From the NCBI RefSeq assembly GCF_933775445.1, contig NC_065877.1, forward strand, positions 6,200,001 to 6,264,000: a stretch of DNA of 64,000 nt, given 5' to 3'. The DNA comes from Argentina anserina (taxonomy: Eukaryota; Streptophyta; Magnoliopsida; Rosales; Rosaceae). This document shows, in pieces, positions 1 through 10,614 of the stretch (positions within the stretch are counted from its first letter, which is position 1; the number at the start of each line of letters is the position of its first letter). The notes under the pieces were generated by a model. That model made no database searches. It was not told where the DNA came from and was given only the letters and a program-made list of their open reading frames with translations. A program made the position numbers and the translations under genes.

Positions 1-49
1 TCTTGGAGGAAAACTTATGGCCAACAAGTTTCAATATGATATAGGACGT
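1..49 (+). repeat. 49-bp exact copy of the NHL upstream region
   Basis: These bases are identical, 49 of 49, to 13816-13864, which lies 80-128 bp upstream of the NHL start codon. The match ends exactly where the CACTA terminus begins at 50. At 13865 the other copy continues into different sequence. The left end is cut by the window, so the duplication may be much longer. The likely reading is that a second copy of the NHL region lies just left of this window. Confidence 0.9.
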
Positions 50-59
50 CACTACCAGA

Positions 60-440
60 ATAAATGACTTAAGGGAGGAAATTATTTCGTCACCTAAGCA
101 CACATAGGCCTGACAAAAGAACTTAGGGGACGAAAGTTTCCTCGCCTTAGAATCGTCGCTTTAGGTGGGTCGTGTAACGTCTTAGACGAGGCACTGTATC
201 AAATTCGTCGTCTAAGTAGAAAATTAGCCGACGACAACTCTTTCGTCCTGTTTATATCTACTTGACGAATAAGTTTGTCTTCTAAGATCTATTATGACGA
301 GAAGATCTACACTTAGGTGACGAATATAGTGGTCATTTTGAATTTAAGTCGACGAAATTGTTCGTGATGTAAAATTTTAAGAGACTATTTTTGAGACGAC
401 GGAATTTTGCTTTTCGTGAGGTAAGCTTGTTTGCTTAGGC
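60..440. repeat. left subterminal repeats of the CACTA element
   Basis: Many short copies, in both orientations, of a motif close to TCGTCGYCTAAG / CTTAGGYGACGAA are spread over about 380 bp. In En/Spm-type elements such arrays bind the TNPA protein and are needed for excision. The same motif dominates the right end at 9050-9410. Confidence 0.85.
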
Positions 441-741
441 GACGAAACTATTAAAAACCTCATTTATCATATAAATTGTTTAATTACTAAATTTAATGTA
501 TAAATAAAGAGCACAACAAATTACTTAATATTTAATTTATAAATATATTTGTTCATACAAAGTAGGTAATATATAAGTAGTTAACAAGTTTTATCCTAGG
601 TCATATACAAAAGGAAGGAATCTGCTGACATTTGATTACAATGTATGAATGAAAACACATACTCTTCACTGTTATGATGCAGATGCAGCTTCCCTAATCA
701 ACTATTAACAAAAATGCCAAGGATAGAGTCTATGACACTAG

Positions 742-3312
742 TTAGCTACCACCACCACTGAGGGAGTTTGTAATTGGTTGAGATGGATTGCTTGCAGTCC
801 ACATCTCCTCCAAACGCTTGATACGCTCCATGGCCTCTAGATTCTTCTCCTTAGCCTTTTGGGCGTCTTCCTTGGCTTCTCGGGCCTCTTGCTCGGCTCG
901 TGTGAGTCGCTCTTTGGTCTCTCGGCCTTCCTCTTCCAAACGTGCAGCCCTACTTAAAGCCTCTTGAACAATCGCATTTGTCGATGTTGAGGATTGACCA
1001 CATGCAGTGGAAGAATTTGATGATTGAGAGGTGACACCAAAAGTTGCTCTTCCCACACCCCGAACCTCATTTTTGTTTCGTGGTCCTAATGCATTTATAA
1101 AAACTTCAACTTGTGTCGGCTCATCAAAATAGTGTACAATTTGGTCATCGGGAACCTCAAACTCATCCCTCACTTTGGCTGTCACCCTATCAACCTCCTG
1201 TCTGATCTTTTGCTGCATTTAATTTGAAAAATGCATATATTGGTACACACATATATAATCACATTCATCAACTAGTTGATTGTTGCACACACATACAGTA
1301 GATGATTAAAGCACACATATTTGTACCTATGTCAACATGATTCTTTTTTTTTTACCCAATCACCAAGGAAGGTAGACAACACAAATGATAAATGTAATGT
1401 TGTTGAGCTCAATAAGAGCTAAGCTATACCCCTGATCTTAATCATGATTAAACCTCCATGTAAAACACAAATGCATGCTAAAGAATCTTTTTGTTTCTTT
1501 TGATATAGATTACAGAATGACTTTGTTGGATAGTTGGATATCCTAACCCATTTGGTCACTTCCTGCTTTAGAGTCAATCACAAAGGCATACCTAATTAAT
1601 CAGCTACCATGTTTTCCATGTATACTCAAGTTAGCTAAACTGATTCTAACATATGCACCCTTCTATCTTATTTCATATTAAAGCTACCAATGCCAAACCT
1701 AGTTTACTCTTTATTTTTCCAAATCACAGTGATATTTTCTTGATGTGAGACCTAATTAAATTACAAAAACTGAATACATTCATATGAACAAGCAAATGCA
1801 TATAATTATTCACATATTTCAACAAACAAGTGCCAACTTACTATATTTTTAATTGCTTCCGGGTGATCAGCAGGATACACAAGCTCGTAATTCTTAAGTA
1901 GGGCCATCGGTTCCCCCTTTTTCTTCAACTCAAGCGCCCCATAGATAAAAGGTGTCGGGCCTGTTGTGTGGTGCAATTTCTTCTCACCCCGGTTCTTGGT
2001 GTTGGCTTCCGATCGCTTCTGCATATGACAATAGCAAATATAAGAACTAACAGTCCCAAATTTGTTACAGTACCAGCATCAAATTTATTACAGTAACAAC
2101 AACAAATATAAGAACTAACAGTAGCAAATGTCAGTGCAAATATAAGAACTAACAATCCCAAATTTGTCACAGTAGCAGTAGCATCAAATTTGTTATAGTA
2201 ACAGCAGCAAATATAAGAACTAACAGTAGCCTATGTCAGTAGCAAAAATAAGAACAAACAGTCCCAAACTTGATCATGAAATAGCAAATTTGTTATAATG
2301 ACAACAATTGTAACCTTCACTAGTTGATCATGAAAATAAATTAGCAAAGCAAGGAAATTAATATACCTTGAACTCAGGAGATTCAAAGTGTCCTAACATC
2401 CACTTCCACTCCTCCTTTCTATGTTTAAACTCTTTTGGTATTACATCAGGAGTTTCCTTATTGCGGTTTGTTTTGATCCAGCTCTTCCATTTACAATAGA
2501 TTGAGGCAGCATGGTCGTGGATCCACTTGACCATCTTCTTATCATTCCAATCAATGTCATAATATAACTGCAAGTCATATATAAATATTTCAGCCCAATT
2601 CATGGTATATTAATTTGTTTGATACAAATACTTAAGACAAAAACAGTTTCTTGAGTTTTAAGACAAAAACAGTTTGTTTGATACAAAACACATTGAAGAC
2701 TTGGTTTTAGCTAACCTTGAGTTCATCTAGCAGCTTCTCCCTCTCTTCATCCTCATGCTCCCACCAAGAAGGTTTTGTCATGGAAATAATGTCTCTCACA
2801 ATGTGGCCTACATCATGAGTAAGCCAGCTATTTTTACCTCTAGTGTTTGGTCCGTGCAAAAACTCGCTGTCGAAGATAATTTTAACCTTCTCACCATGCA
2901 CTCTCCAATGGTCATAGGCTTTTAATCCTTTCACCAACCCCCGAATGCGTTTTGGGGGTGGTGCTGCCACAAAAAAAAAAGCAACAATTAATCGCATGGT
3001 ATACTTAAAGGGAATTCATAAAAATAGGCTTAAAAGGATTTTATATACACTTAAACGCATATTACCTCCATCTTCACGAGGACGAGGTAAGCGTCGAATA
3101 CTGTAGGTGCCTTCGTCATTACTTTCAGGATCTGAATCTGATGCACCAGGGTCTGAACTGTCAATAGGGAGCGGGGGAGGGATAGGTGGTCTTGAACCAG
3201 GGGCTGGTGGTGTCCTTATTGGCTGTTCAGGGCCCTTTACTGAGCTGGCCATCTTGAAGAAGCGCTCAAATGCCTCTTGTTGTTGTTTTCTCTTCCCATT
3301 CGTTTGCGGCAT
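742..3312 (-). CDS. TNPA-like CACTA protein (Ptta/En/Spm plant transposase family), five exons
   Basis: This is the accessory CACTA protein thought to bind the subterminal repeats. I place exons at 3312-3066, 2963-2716, 2567-2367, 2018-1842 and 1212-742, all with GT-AG borders and consistent phase, giving 1344 nt and 447 aa with no internal stop. The N-terminal part is rich in Pro, Ser and acidic residues. The middle (exons 2-4) holds the conserved W-rich block typical of the family, with motifs such as DHWRVHGEK, KWKSWIKTNR and EEWKWMLGHFES. The last exon has a long charged heptad stretch (about residues 380-430), a likely coiled coil, and ends in SGGGS. The start is the first ATG after an in-frame intron-like leader. 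Family assignment is firm; exon borders are inferred by eye. Confidence 0.85.
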
Positions 3313-4591
3313 AATTCCTGTACTTCCAATCACATAATCACAATCACAAACAAAAAAACAGTCATCCCACAGGAAAGTAAAGAAACAAGCATATATACAA
3401 CTGCTGGAATGAGTATGAAAAAAAAACATAACAATTCAGTTCAGTTCTTGCCAAGGATAACATTAATTAATACATAAACACACATTTCCCACATCAAACC
3501 AGCTGTTCATTTAATAATAACAATCGAAACTTCAACTCCCTCTAATGTTTCAATTCTGAAACAATCAATAAAGCAATATCACAACCCTCATATAGAAAAA
3601 AAGAAGAACCCATTTCAATTTGGGAAACCCAGATTTCAAATTCAAAGCTTAAGTAGTTTTGTAGTTCATTCTGATTCGATTCAGTCAAAGAATATATGGA
3701 AGAAAGAACAACAACCCAATGATAGACTCTCCCTGATAAGAAATAAGAAATCGATTATAAGATTTTACCTTCTCTGGTAGACTCTCCTTGAAATCGATTT
3801 GATTCAAAGATTGGGTGCAGGTTTCGATTCAAAGATTTGGGTTGGAGGTGACAGGATCGACCTTCATTAGCTTGTCGATGGAGGTGATCGATTTAGTTGC
3901 TGGGTTCTGAAATGATGTGTTGCGATAAGGTTTTGGGGATTTTGAGAATGAGAGAGAGAAAGAGTCGAAGTGAGGATGAAAGTGTGATATATTAGGGGTT
4001 TTGATCTATCTAGCCAAGTATAAATTTTCGTCCCAAAAAAAATGGGGGAAATTAAACCGCCAAATATTTTGGCCACATAGCTTACGAAAATGTAATTGTT
4101 CGTCGGCTAAGTTTGCCGGTACTGTTCATGTATAGGTGACGAGCTCAGAATAGGGTGAATTATACCTTTTCGGAAAGGGAACGGCGCCAGAAATCAAACT
4201 CGTAGCTTCGCCACGACATGTGTGCTTTTTCGGGCATCGGAGGTCGTTTAGGCCCTCAAAATCAGCTTTTAGTGTTTTTCGAAATTATTTTGGATTTTGT
4301 TTTTGTTTGGATTTTATTTTATTTTAACCCATGGGTTTGATTAGGCTTATATTAGCACCCTAGGGTTTCATTTTAGTATTTAAGTCACCTCTGATCTTAT
4401 GGTTGTATGAGAAACCTTAGTCTTGTGGATTCGAGTCGACTGCCGTTAATTGATTCTAATGGATTAGTAAGTTTTGTTGCATTAGTTTTAATCATCACTC
4501 TAGTGTATACTAAAACATTCATATATAATATTAAGGGTTTTAAATATTATTACACTTAATTAATATTGAAAAAAGAAACTAAAGTCGTTAA
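3313..4591 (-). promoter_or_regulatory. TNPA upstream and leader region inside the CACTA element
   Basis: No coding sequence is evident here. A splice-donor-like AAG|GTAAAATC lies on the minus strand near 3768-3772, so the leader may be spliced. At about 4080-4150 there is an internal cluster of the same TCGTCGGCTAAG / GGTGACGA motif found at the element ends. This suggests that TNPA could bind near its own promoter. Confidence 0.45.
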
Positions 4592-7500
4592 TTAATTGTC
4601 TTCATTCCAATCCTCATCTTCTGTATCATTTGCCTCTGATTCCGTTGTGTACGATTCATTAAAGATGTCGTCTTCTGAAGCATAATTTCCTTCATCAATG
4701 GCACCATGGTCTCCCTGCCTATTTTGAGATGTAGATTCGTTTGGGATTGTGATGAATTGATCTCCTTGCACGAAGTGTAAGTGGTTGTTGATGCGAATAT
4801 CATCTAAACCACATATTTGAGATGGGGAAGGCTCTTGATATGGTTCATGAACTTCATCGTTGTCCTCTTCATCATCAAGTTCTTCACCGCCAGAAAGTGT
4901 GGTCTCACTCCATATATTCCTATGTGACATAAAGTTAACTACTTTCCAAGGAGGGCCAGCTTTAGGATCATCAAGATAGAACACTTGTTTTGCCATGGTG
5001 GCGAGAATAAACGGCTCAGTGTCGTACCAGCTTGTCTCTGTATTCACTGATAACATACCATAATCCATCTTCGTACTCCTCGGCACATTCGGATTAGTAT
5101 TGAACCATTTACACTTGAACAGTACAACGCTCATATTTCCATACATTAACTCGACAACGGCAAGTAGCACTCCGTAGTAGGGAAAGTTGTCCCCATGTAC
5201 CATGACCCCATAGTTTTGGGTTTTGTGGTTTATATCTCGTTGAAGTGTTACAAACTTCACGCCGTTGACAAAACATCCCGCATGTACACTGTGGTGTTTT
5301 GGCTTGCATGCCAAATGGTACAATTCGGGTGTGCACCATTCACTATTCTGTTGTCTTAGGCTTCTCATCTACAAAATGGTGTAATAAATACATTATAAGT
5401 GAAATTATTAAAATGGACAATTATTTTGCAAGCTTGTGAATAAACGTACCCATGTTAGAAAGTAATCAGGAAACTTTCTTTTATGTGTCACGTTAGGCCT
5501 CCGATCTCTTGGATTGGCTTTAATGAGCTTCAAATGCTCATCAAGGAAATACTGAGCTTCTTTGCAGTGTTGTAGTACACACCAATGAGCTTCAGCTAGC
5601 TCAGGATCACTTAATCTCTCAAAATTTGGTAAAGTACCAAAGTGTCGTACCTCTCCTGAAACAACTGAAAGATTGAAGTGTTGTCTGGTACTAGCCATGG
5701 TTGAAGATTCCGCCCCATCACTATTTTGGAGATATAAGTTGCAATAGATCACACATTCATCTGCAATGTATGACTCCGCTATTGATCCTTCTGGGTTACT
5801 CTTGCTTTTACATAATCTTTTGTACTGCCCCAGTTGTCTGAAATTACACAATTAGTATATATAGTGTTGTTGTGAAGTGTAATTAAGGGCATAAAAAATG
5901 ATGTAAAGATTTGCACCTTTCTTGGGGGTACATCCAGGTGCAGTGTACTGGACCAGAAAGCAAGATTTGTTCAGGAAGATGGACCATCAGGTGGATCATA
6001 ATGACAAAGAAAGCGGGCGGAAAAACCCGCTCCAATTTGCACAAGATGTACACAATGTCTTCTTTCAATATAAGAACTTCTGACTTCTTGAGCTCTTTAG
6101 CGCATAGCTTTTGAAAGAACCGACAGAGTGCTATTATAGGTTCCACCACATCTGGATGCAAATAGGGTCGAATTATAACTGGAAGAAGTCGTTGCAACAA
6201 AACATGACAGTCATGAGTCTTCAATCCGCAAAACTTATTTTCTCGCTCTCTAATGCACCGAGATATATTACCTGCATACCCATGAGGATACTTTACTCCT
6301 TTAAACCAGGTGAATACATGTCTCTTCAAAGTTGGATGCACAGTGTAAGGAGCAAGAGGTAATTTCGTCACTGACCCCTTCTTTATTGGCCACAAATGTT
6401 CTCGTATTCGTAGCTTCTTTAGATCCTCGCGCGCTTTCACAGTATCCTTATTACCGTATTTAAGACTAAGAGTTGTTCCCATAATGATATTAGCTACATT
6501 CCCCTCTATGTGCATGACATCTAGGGCGTGTCTCAATACTGATTTCGACCAATAAGGTAAATCATAGAATCTACTTTTGTGTGTAAAACACATCATATCA
6601 TCTGGGCGAGTTGTTCCCGTTATAGCAGGATCACCACTCAACACTCCAAAATCAAATGAGTTCAGCATCTCCAAAATTTCATCACCAGACCACACTCGGG
6701 GTTTAGTACGAAACTCGACTGTGCCATCAAATCCTTCTGCATCCTGCCGCCACGAGTGGTCAATTGGAAGCCATCTTCGGTGACCCAAGTAACACACCTT
6801 CCCAGCATGCCAATCAGAATGAACTTCATTCAAGCAGACCGGACATGCTTTGTACCCATGCACAGCTTGAGACGACAACATCCCATAACCAGGAAAATCA
6901 CTTATAGTCCACATAACCGCTGCTCTCATAATGAATGAACTTCCACTGTGCCTGTCAAAAGTAAGGACTCCATTTTCCCATAATTTTAACAACTCATCGA
7001 TCAATGGTTCCATATACACATCTAAACACTTTCCAGGAGACTTAGGACCAGGAATTAACAAAGACATCATACTAAATTCCTTCTTCATACACATCCAAGG
7101 AGGCAGGTTGTACGGCACAAGAATAACAGGCCATGTACTATGAGCCAAACTCATACTTCCAAAGGGATTGAATCCGTCTGTTGCAAGCCCGAGTCTTACA
7201 TTTCGAACATCTGCTGCAAAATCAGGGAATGATCTATCAAAGGTTTTCCAAGCCTCGCCATCTGCAGGGTGTCTCAAAGTATCATCATCTACCCTTCTTT
7301 CCCCATGCCATCTCATTTCACTTGAAGTGTGTCTAGACATATACAAACGCTTTAGCCTCGGAATCAAAGGGAAATGACGAAGCACCTTTACTGGAACACT
7401 GTTTTCCTTAACTGTACCTTCCTTCCACCTCGACTCGAAGCATATTGGACATTCATCAAGCTCTGCTCTCGTTTTGTAAAACAGAACACAATCATTCTTG

Positions 7501-8171
7501 CACGCATGTATTTTATCATAGCCTAGGCCAAGGTCACCCAAAATCTTGTGCACCTTGTAATAACTATCAGGGAGATTGTTTGGTTGAGGAAGCATATTCT
7601 TAACATTCTTCAACATATTGTCAAAAGCCTCATTTGACCACCTGTTCTTCACTTTAAGCTGCATTTGTGACAAAATGGTCCCCAAAACAGTCTGAGGACT
7701 ACCATCATATAGTGGAATCTGAACTCGTGCAAGCAGTCTAGTATACTTATCATAATCATGAGTGTTGGTGTACGGAAGCACATGAACTGTGTCAGTAGTT
7801 GTATCATAAATTGCATCTTCCTCATGCGTTGGAGCAAATGTAGGAAAACTGTCATGTAGAATGTTTATAGCTGGGTTCAAATGATCAGGCTCGAAACTAC
7901 CACCAGATGTTCTGTCATAAGTAGGTTCATGATCAGCTACTTCGCCGTGCTTACTCCATGTTGTATAACTACGCATTATACCATTGTTACTTAGGTGGTC
8001 ATACATTTTTTTTATAGTCTTCCACTTGGTATTGAGACATTTTAAGCACGGACACCTATGTTGTTTCTTTCCATCACCATGTTCATGTACAAACTGTAGA
8101 AAATCAAGGACTCCTTGTTGGTACTCAATGCTCTCCTTTGGTAAATGTATCCAACTCTTGTCTTTGTCCAT
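4592..8171 (-). CDS. TNPD/TNP2-like CACTA transposase, three exons
   Basis: This is the catalytic CACTA transposase. Exons are 8171-5917, 5837-5450 and 5368-4592; phases join without a break to give 3420 nt and 1139 aa. The N-terminus (about residues 1-80) is the transposase-associated domain, with WIHLP and the CPCLKC cysteine motif. Residues about 230-560 are the TNP2/Transposase_21 core, including MWTISDFPGYGMLS and a CPVCL pair. DUF4218 follows across the first intron (NPEGSIAESYIADEC). DUF4216-type sequence occupies exon 3, with CFVNGVKF and the FYLDDP region. The C-terminus is strongly acidic. Length and domain order are normal for the family. The gene is transcribed in the same direction as TNPA, 1.28 kb upstream of it. 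Confidence 0.9.
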
Positions 8172-9049
8172 ATCCTGTTAATTACATATGAGAGATACAA
8201 CAAATAATCACAAATCAAGTGTCACAAATACAAAATATTGTATTTTCTTTGATCTTGTTCATCACCTTATGCCTCCAGTTAGGGTCCTAATCCTAGTCAA
8301 GAGCACAACACATTTTTTCATATTTCGTATAATTTTTAAATATTCGATTTTAGTCCTCGGAAAATTTTGACAGCATCTCCCTATAGTTTCCAAGTGCACA
8401 AATATCTATACCTAGCTAGATGCACATAAGGTACAGTATTGGGAGACCCTATCAAAATATATATACCCATGCACGATCAAAATCGAATACTCAAGAATTA
8501 TACGAAATGTGAATCAAAGTCTTGTGCTCTTGAAATAGGACAATTCAAAAATTATATATGATTCTTAAACGAGATTTCTAAGGAGTAGTATATATATATA
8601 TATATAACAAATCATAAATTAAATAACATAAATTTCATAATACAAAAACAATTCTTTATATTAACTAATTTAACTTAATTCATAATTAAATAACATAAAT
8701 TTAAAAAATTCTACACAAATCAATATAACTTCACAACAATCAAGAATGAGTATGTATAATTAATACACACAAATAACATAATCACACAAAAATGCAATCA
8801 ATATATGCCTGGTATTGTTCAAGGAATAGTACTAATTAGAAAAATGGATGATATGGTAAGAAAGAATGAGAAAGAGAAGATACCAAGTTAGAATCCGATG
8901 GGTAATGATAGACTAAGCTGAGGATAAACCCGATTTGAAGAATTGAACATCTAACACTGAAAATCGCCGGAAATTTGTGTGGGAGAAAATTATCATGTTC
9001 ATTCCTTTTTTTTCACGATCTGGAAACAGAACCTGCACTTATAGTCATT
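8172..9049. other. TNPD upstream region, AT-rich
   Basis: No gene is visible. The stretch is AT-rich, with a short TA run near 8588-8606, and presumably contains the TNPD promoter. I could not pick out a convincing TATA box among many AT tracts. Confidence 0.4.
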
Positions 9050-9414
9050 ATTGAAGACTTAGGTTAGGAACATTTTCCTCCCTTAAGACTTTTCATTCGT
9101 CCCCTAAGAAATACCTTAGGAGACAAAAGCATATTCGTCGTTTAAGCCGTAAGCACACGACAAAAAAATTTGTTTGTCGTGTAAAAAGCATATTCTTAAA
9201 CGAGAAAATCCTCTCTCGTCGCCTAACAGACTATTTAGGGGAGAAAATGCTCTGTCGTCGCCGAACTAACTACTTAGATGACGAAAGCTATTTTGCGTCG
9301 TTTAATCACCTATCCAGGCGACGAAAATTATTTCTTAAGAGGCGAGAATTATTGTGTCGTCTAACAAAGTCTTAGGTGACGAAGATTTTTCCTTTTCCTA
9401 GCCTAAGTGTTTTT
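9050..9414. repeat. right subterminal repeats of the CACTA element
   Basis: At least a dozen copies of the CTTAGGNGACGAAA-type motif or its complement are arranged as at the left end. The array runs up to the truncated terminal repeat at 9415-9422. Confidence 0.85.
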
Positions 9415-9421
9415 TTCTGGT

Positions 9422-9462
9422 AAGCAAGAGCTCGCCGATTCGCCAAGCAAGAGCTCGCCGAT
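9422..9462 (+). repeat. direct repeat at the CACTA/host-gene junction
   Basis: The 18-bp string AAGCAAGAGCTCGCCGAT occurs at 9422-9439 and again at 9445-9462, a period of 23 bp. The second copy is in the reading frame of the WD40-type protein (KQELADE...). The first abuts the broken CACTA terminus and is out of frame, with a stop at 9421 in the gene's frame. It looks like a local duplication made when the transposon end was broken and rejoined. Confidence 0.85.
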
Positions 9463-10614
9463 GAAGCTCTCTACTACGGCATCGAGTCGCTGCTCAAGTC
9501 GGCGATGCTGCCGCCGCCGCTGTCCGGAATCGACGCCTCGATTGTCACGACAGTACAGCCCGCCTCCGACGGCCTCCCCTCGGCGATCACAGCCGGCACC
9601 GACGGCTCCGTTTGGATCGCGCACGGCGGTCAAATATCCAGCTACGATTGGAATCTGAGCCACGCCGGAACGATCCGGACTCATTTGGAGGACATCAACT
9701 CGATTTGCCGAGTCTATCCCGAAATCGCCGCCGTAGGATCCGAAACCGATCCCGGACTCCACTTCTACGACTTCTCCGGCGTCCGAAACATGGGGTCGAT
9801 CCACTGGACAGACCCGACCGACCCGAGAATCTTCAAGGCCCGAGTCACGGCGGTTGCAAACTCGCCGAGCTCAGTCTTCGCCGGCTTCGACTGCCCGCAC
9901 AGAGAGAACTGCATCTTAGTGATCGACAAGTCAACGCTCAAGATCGTCGGCGAACTGAGCCGGCAATCCGGAAACTCGGCGAAGAATTTGGCTGTCGGAA
10001 AGCTGAAGTGGCTGCCGGAGATGGGCTTGATTGTTGGCAGCTCCGTCACTTCCGGCGCGTTTGGGTATTCAGGTTATATCAGAATGTGGGACCCGAGGTC
10101 GAAGGAGGTGGTTTGGGAGACGAACGAGCCAGGCTCGGGCCGGAGCAGTAGGTTCGGGGACTCGTTCGCGGATGCCGACGCGAACATTGAGGAGTCGACA
10201 TTGTTCAAGGTGTGTTCCAAGTCTGGAGATTTGGCAATGGCAGACCTGCGTAATTTAGGGGATGATCCGTGGGTCTATTTACAAGATAAGAACCCAAGCA
10301 TGAGGACTAAAGGGTGTGTGAATAGCAGTAGTAGTGTGGTTCATTGTTATGGAAACCAAACCTTTGTGGGGAGAGATGGTGAATTGGAGGTTTGGTCTAG
10401 GCTTCCGAAAGCCGAAAACAGGGTGGATAGAGAGAGTGAGGTTTGTGAGGGATTGTATAGGAGGAATTTTGTGGATAAAGAGGAGGATGCTCAGAGAGGG
10501 ATTATAAAGAGAATCGAAGGCGGTGGGAATAGGCTGTTTGTTGTTAGAGAAGATGTTGAAGGCATTGAGGTTTGGGAGAGCTCTCATTCTTCTGGTGCAG
10601 TTTCGGTTTTGTGA
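9445..10614 (+). pseudogene. BTB/POZ-WD40-type protein gene, 5'-truncated by the CACTA element
   Basis: The sequence codes without interruption from about 9445 to the stop at 10612-10614. The first in-frame ATG is at 9505, giving 369 aa. It resembles the C-terminal beta-propeller half of the plant BTB/POZ proteins of the Arabidopsis At5g41330/At3g09030 type, with repeats such as [24 protein letters not shown] and [10 protein letters not shown]. In those proteins an N-terminal BTB/T1 domain (about 100 aa) precedes this region; here it is absent and replaced by the transposon end. In full-length relatives the BTB domain is the part expected to contact cullin-3 ligases or to oligomerise. The promoter is lost too, so expression would need a new start. 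I call it a pseudogene, though the remaining frame is intact. Codon usage is GC-rich, unlike the flanks. Confidence 0.8.

Larger units (their letters stand above)
50..9422 (-). mobile_element. CACTA (En/Spm) DNA transposon, potentially autonomous
   Basis: The element starts with CACTACCAGAA at 50-60. The right side at 9415-9422 reads TTCTGGTA, the inverted complement of the first eight bases, but the final GTG is missing and host coding sequence follows. Both ends carry arrays of short subterminal repeats. Inside are two minus-strand genes typical of plant CACTA elements, TNPD-like and TNPA-like, both open after splicing. The usual 3-bp target duplication cannot be scored because the right terminus is broken. 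Whether it can still transpose is doubtful without a full right terminal repeat. Confidence 0.92.
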
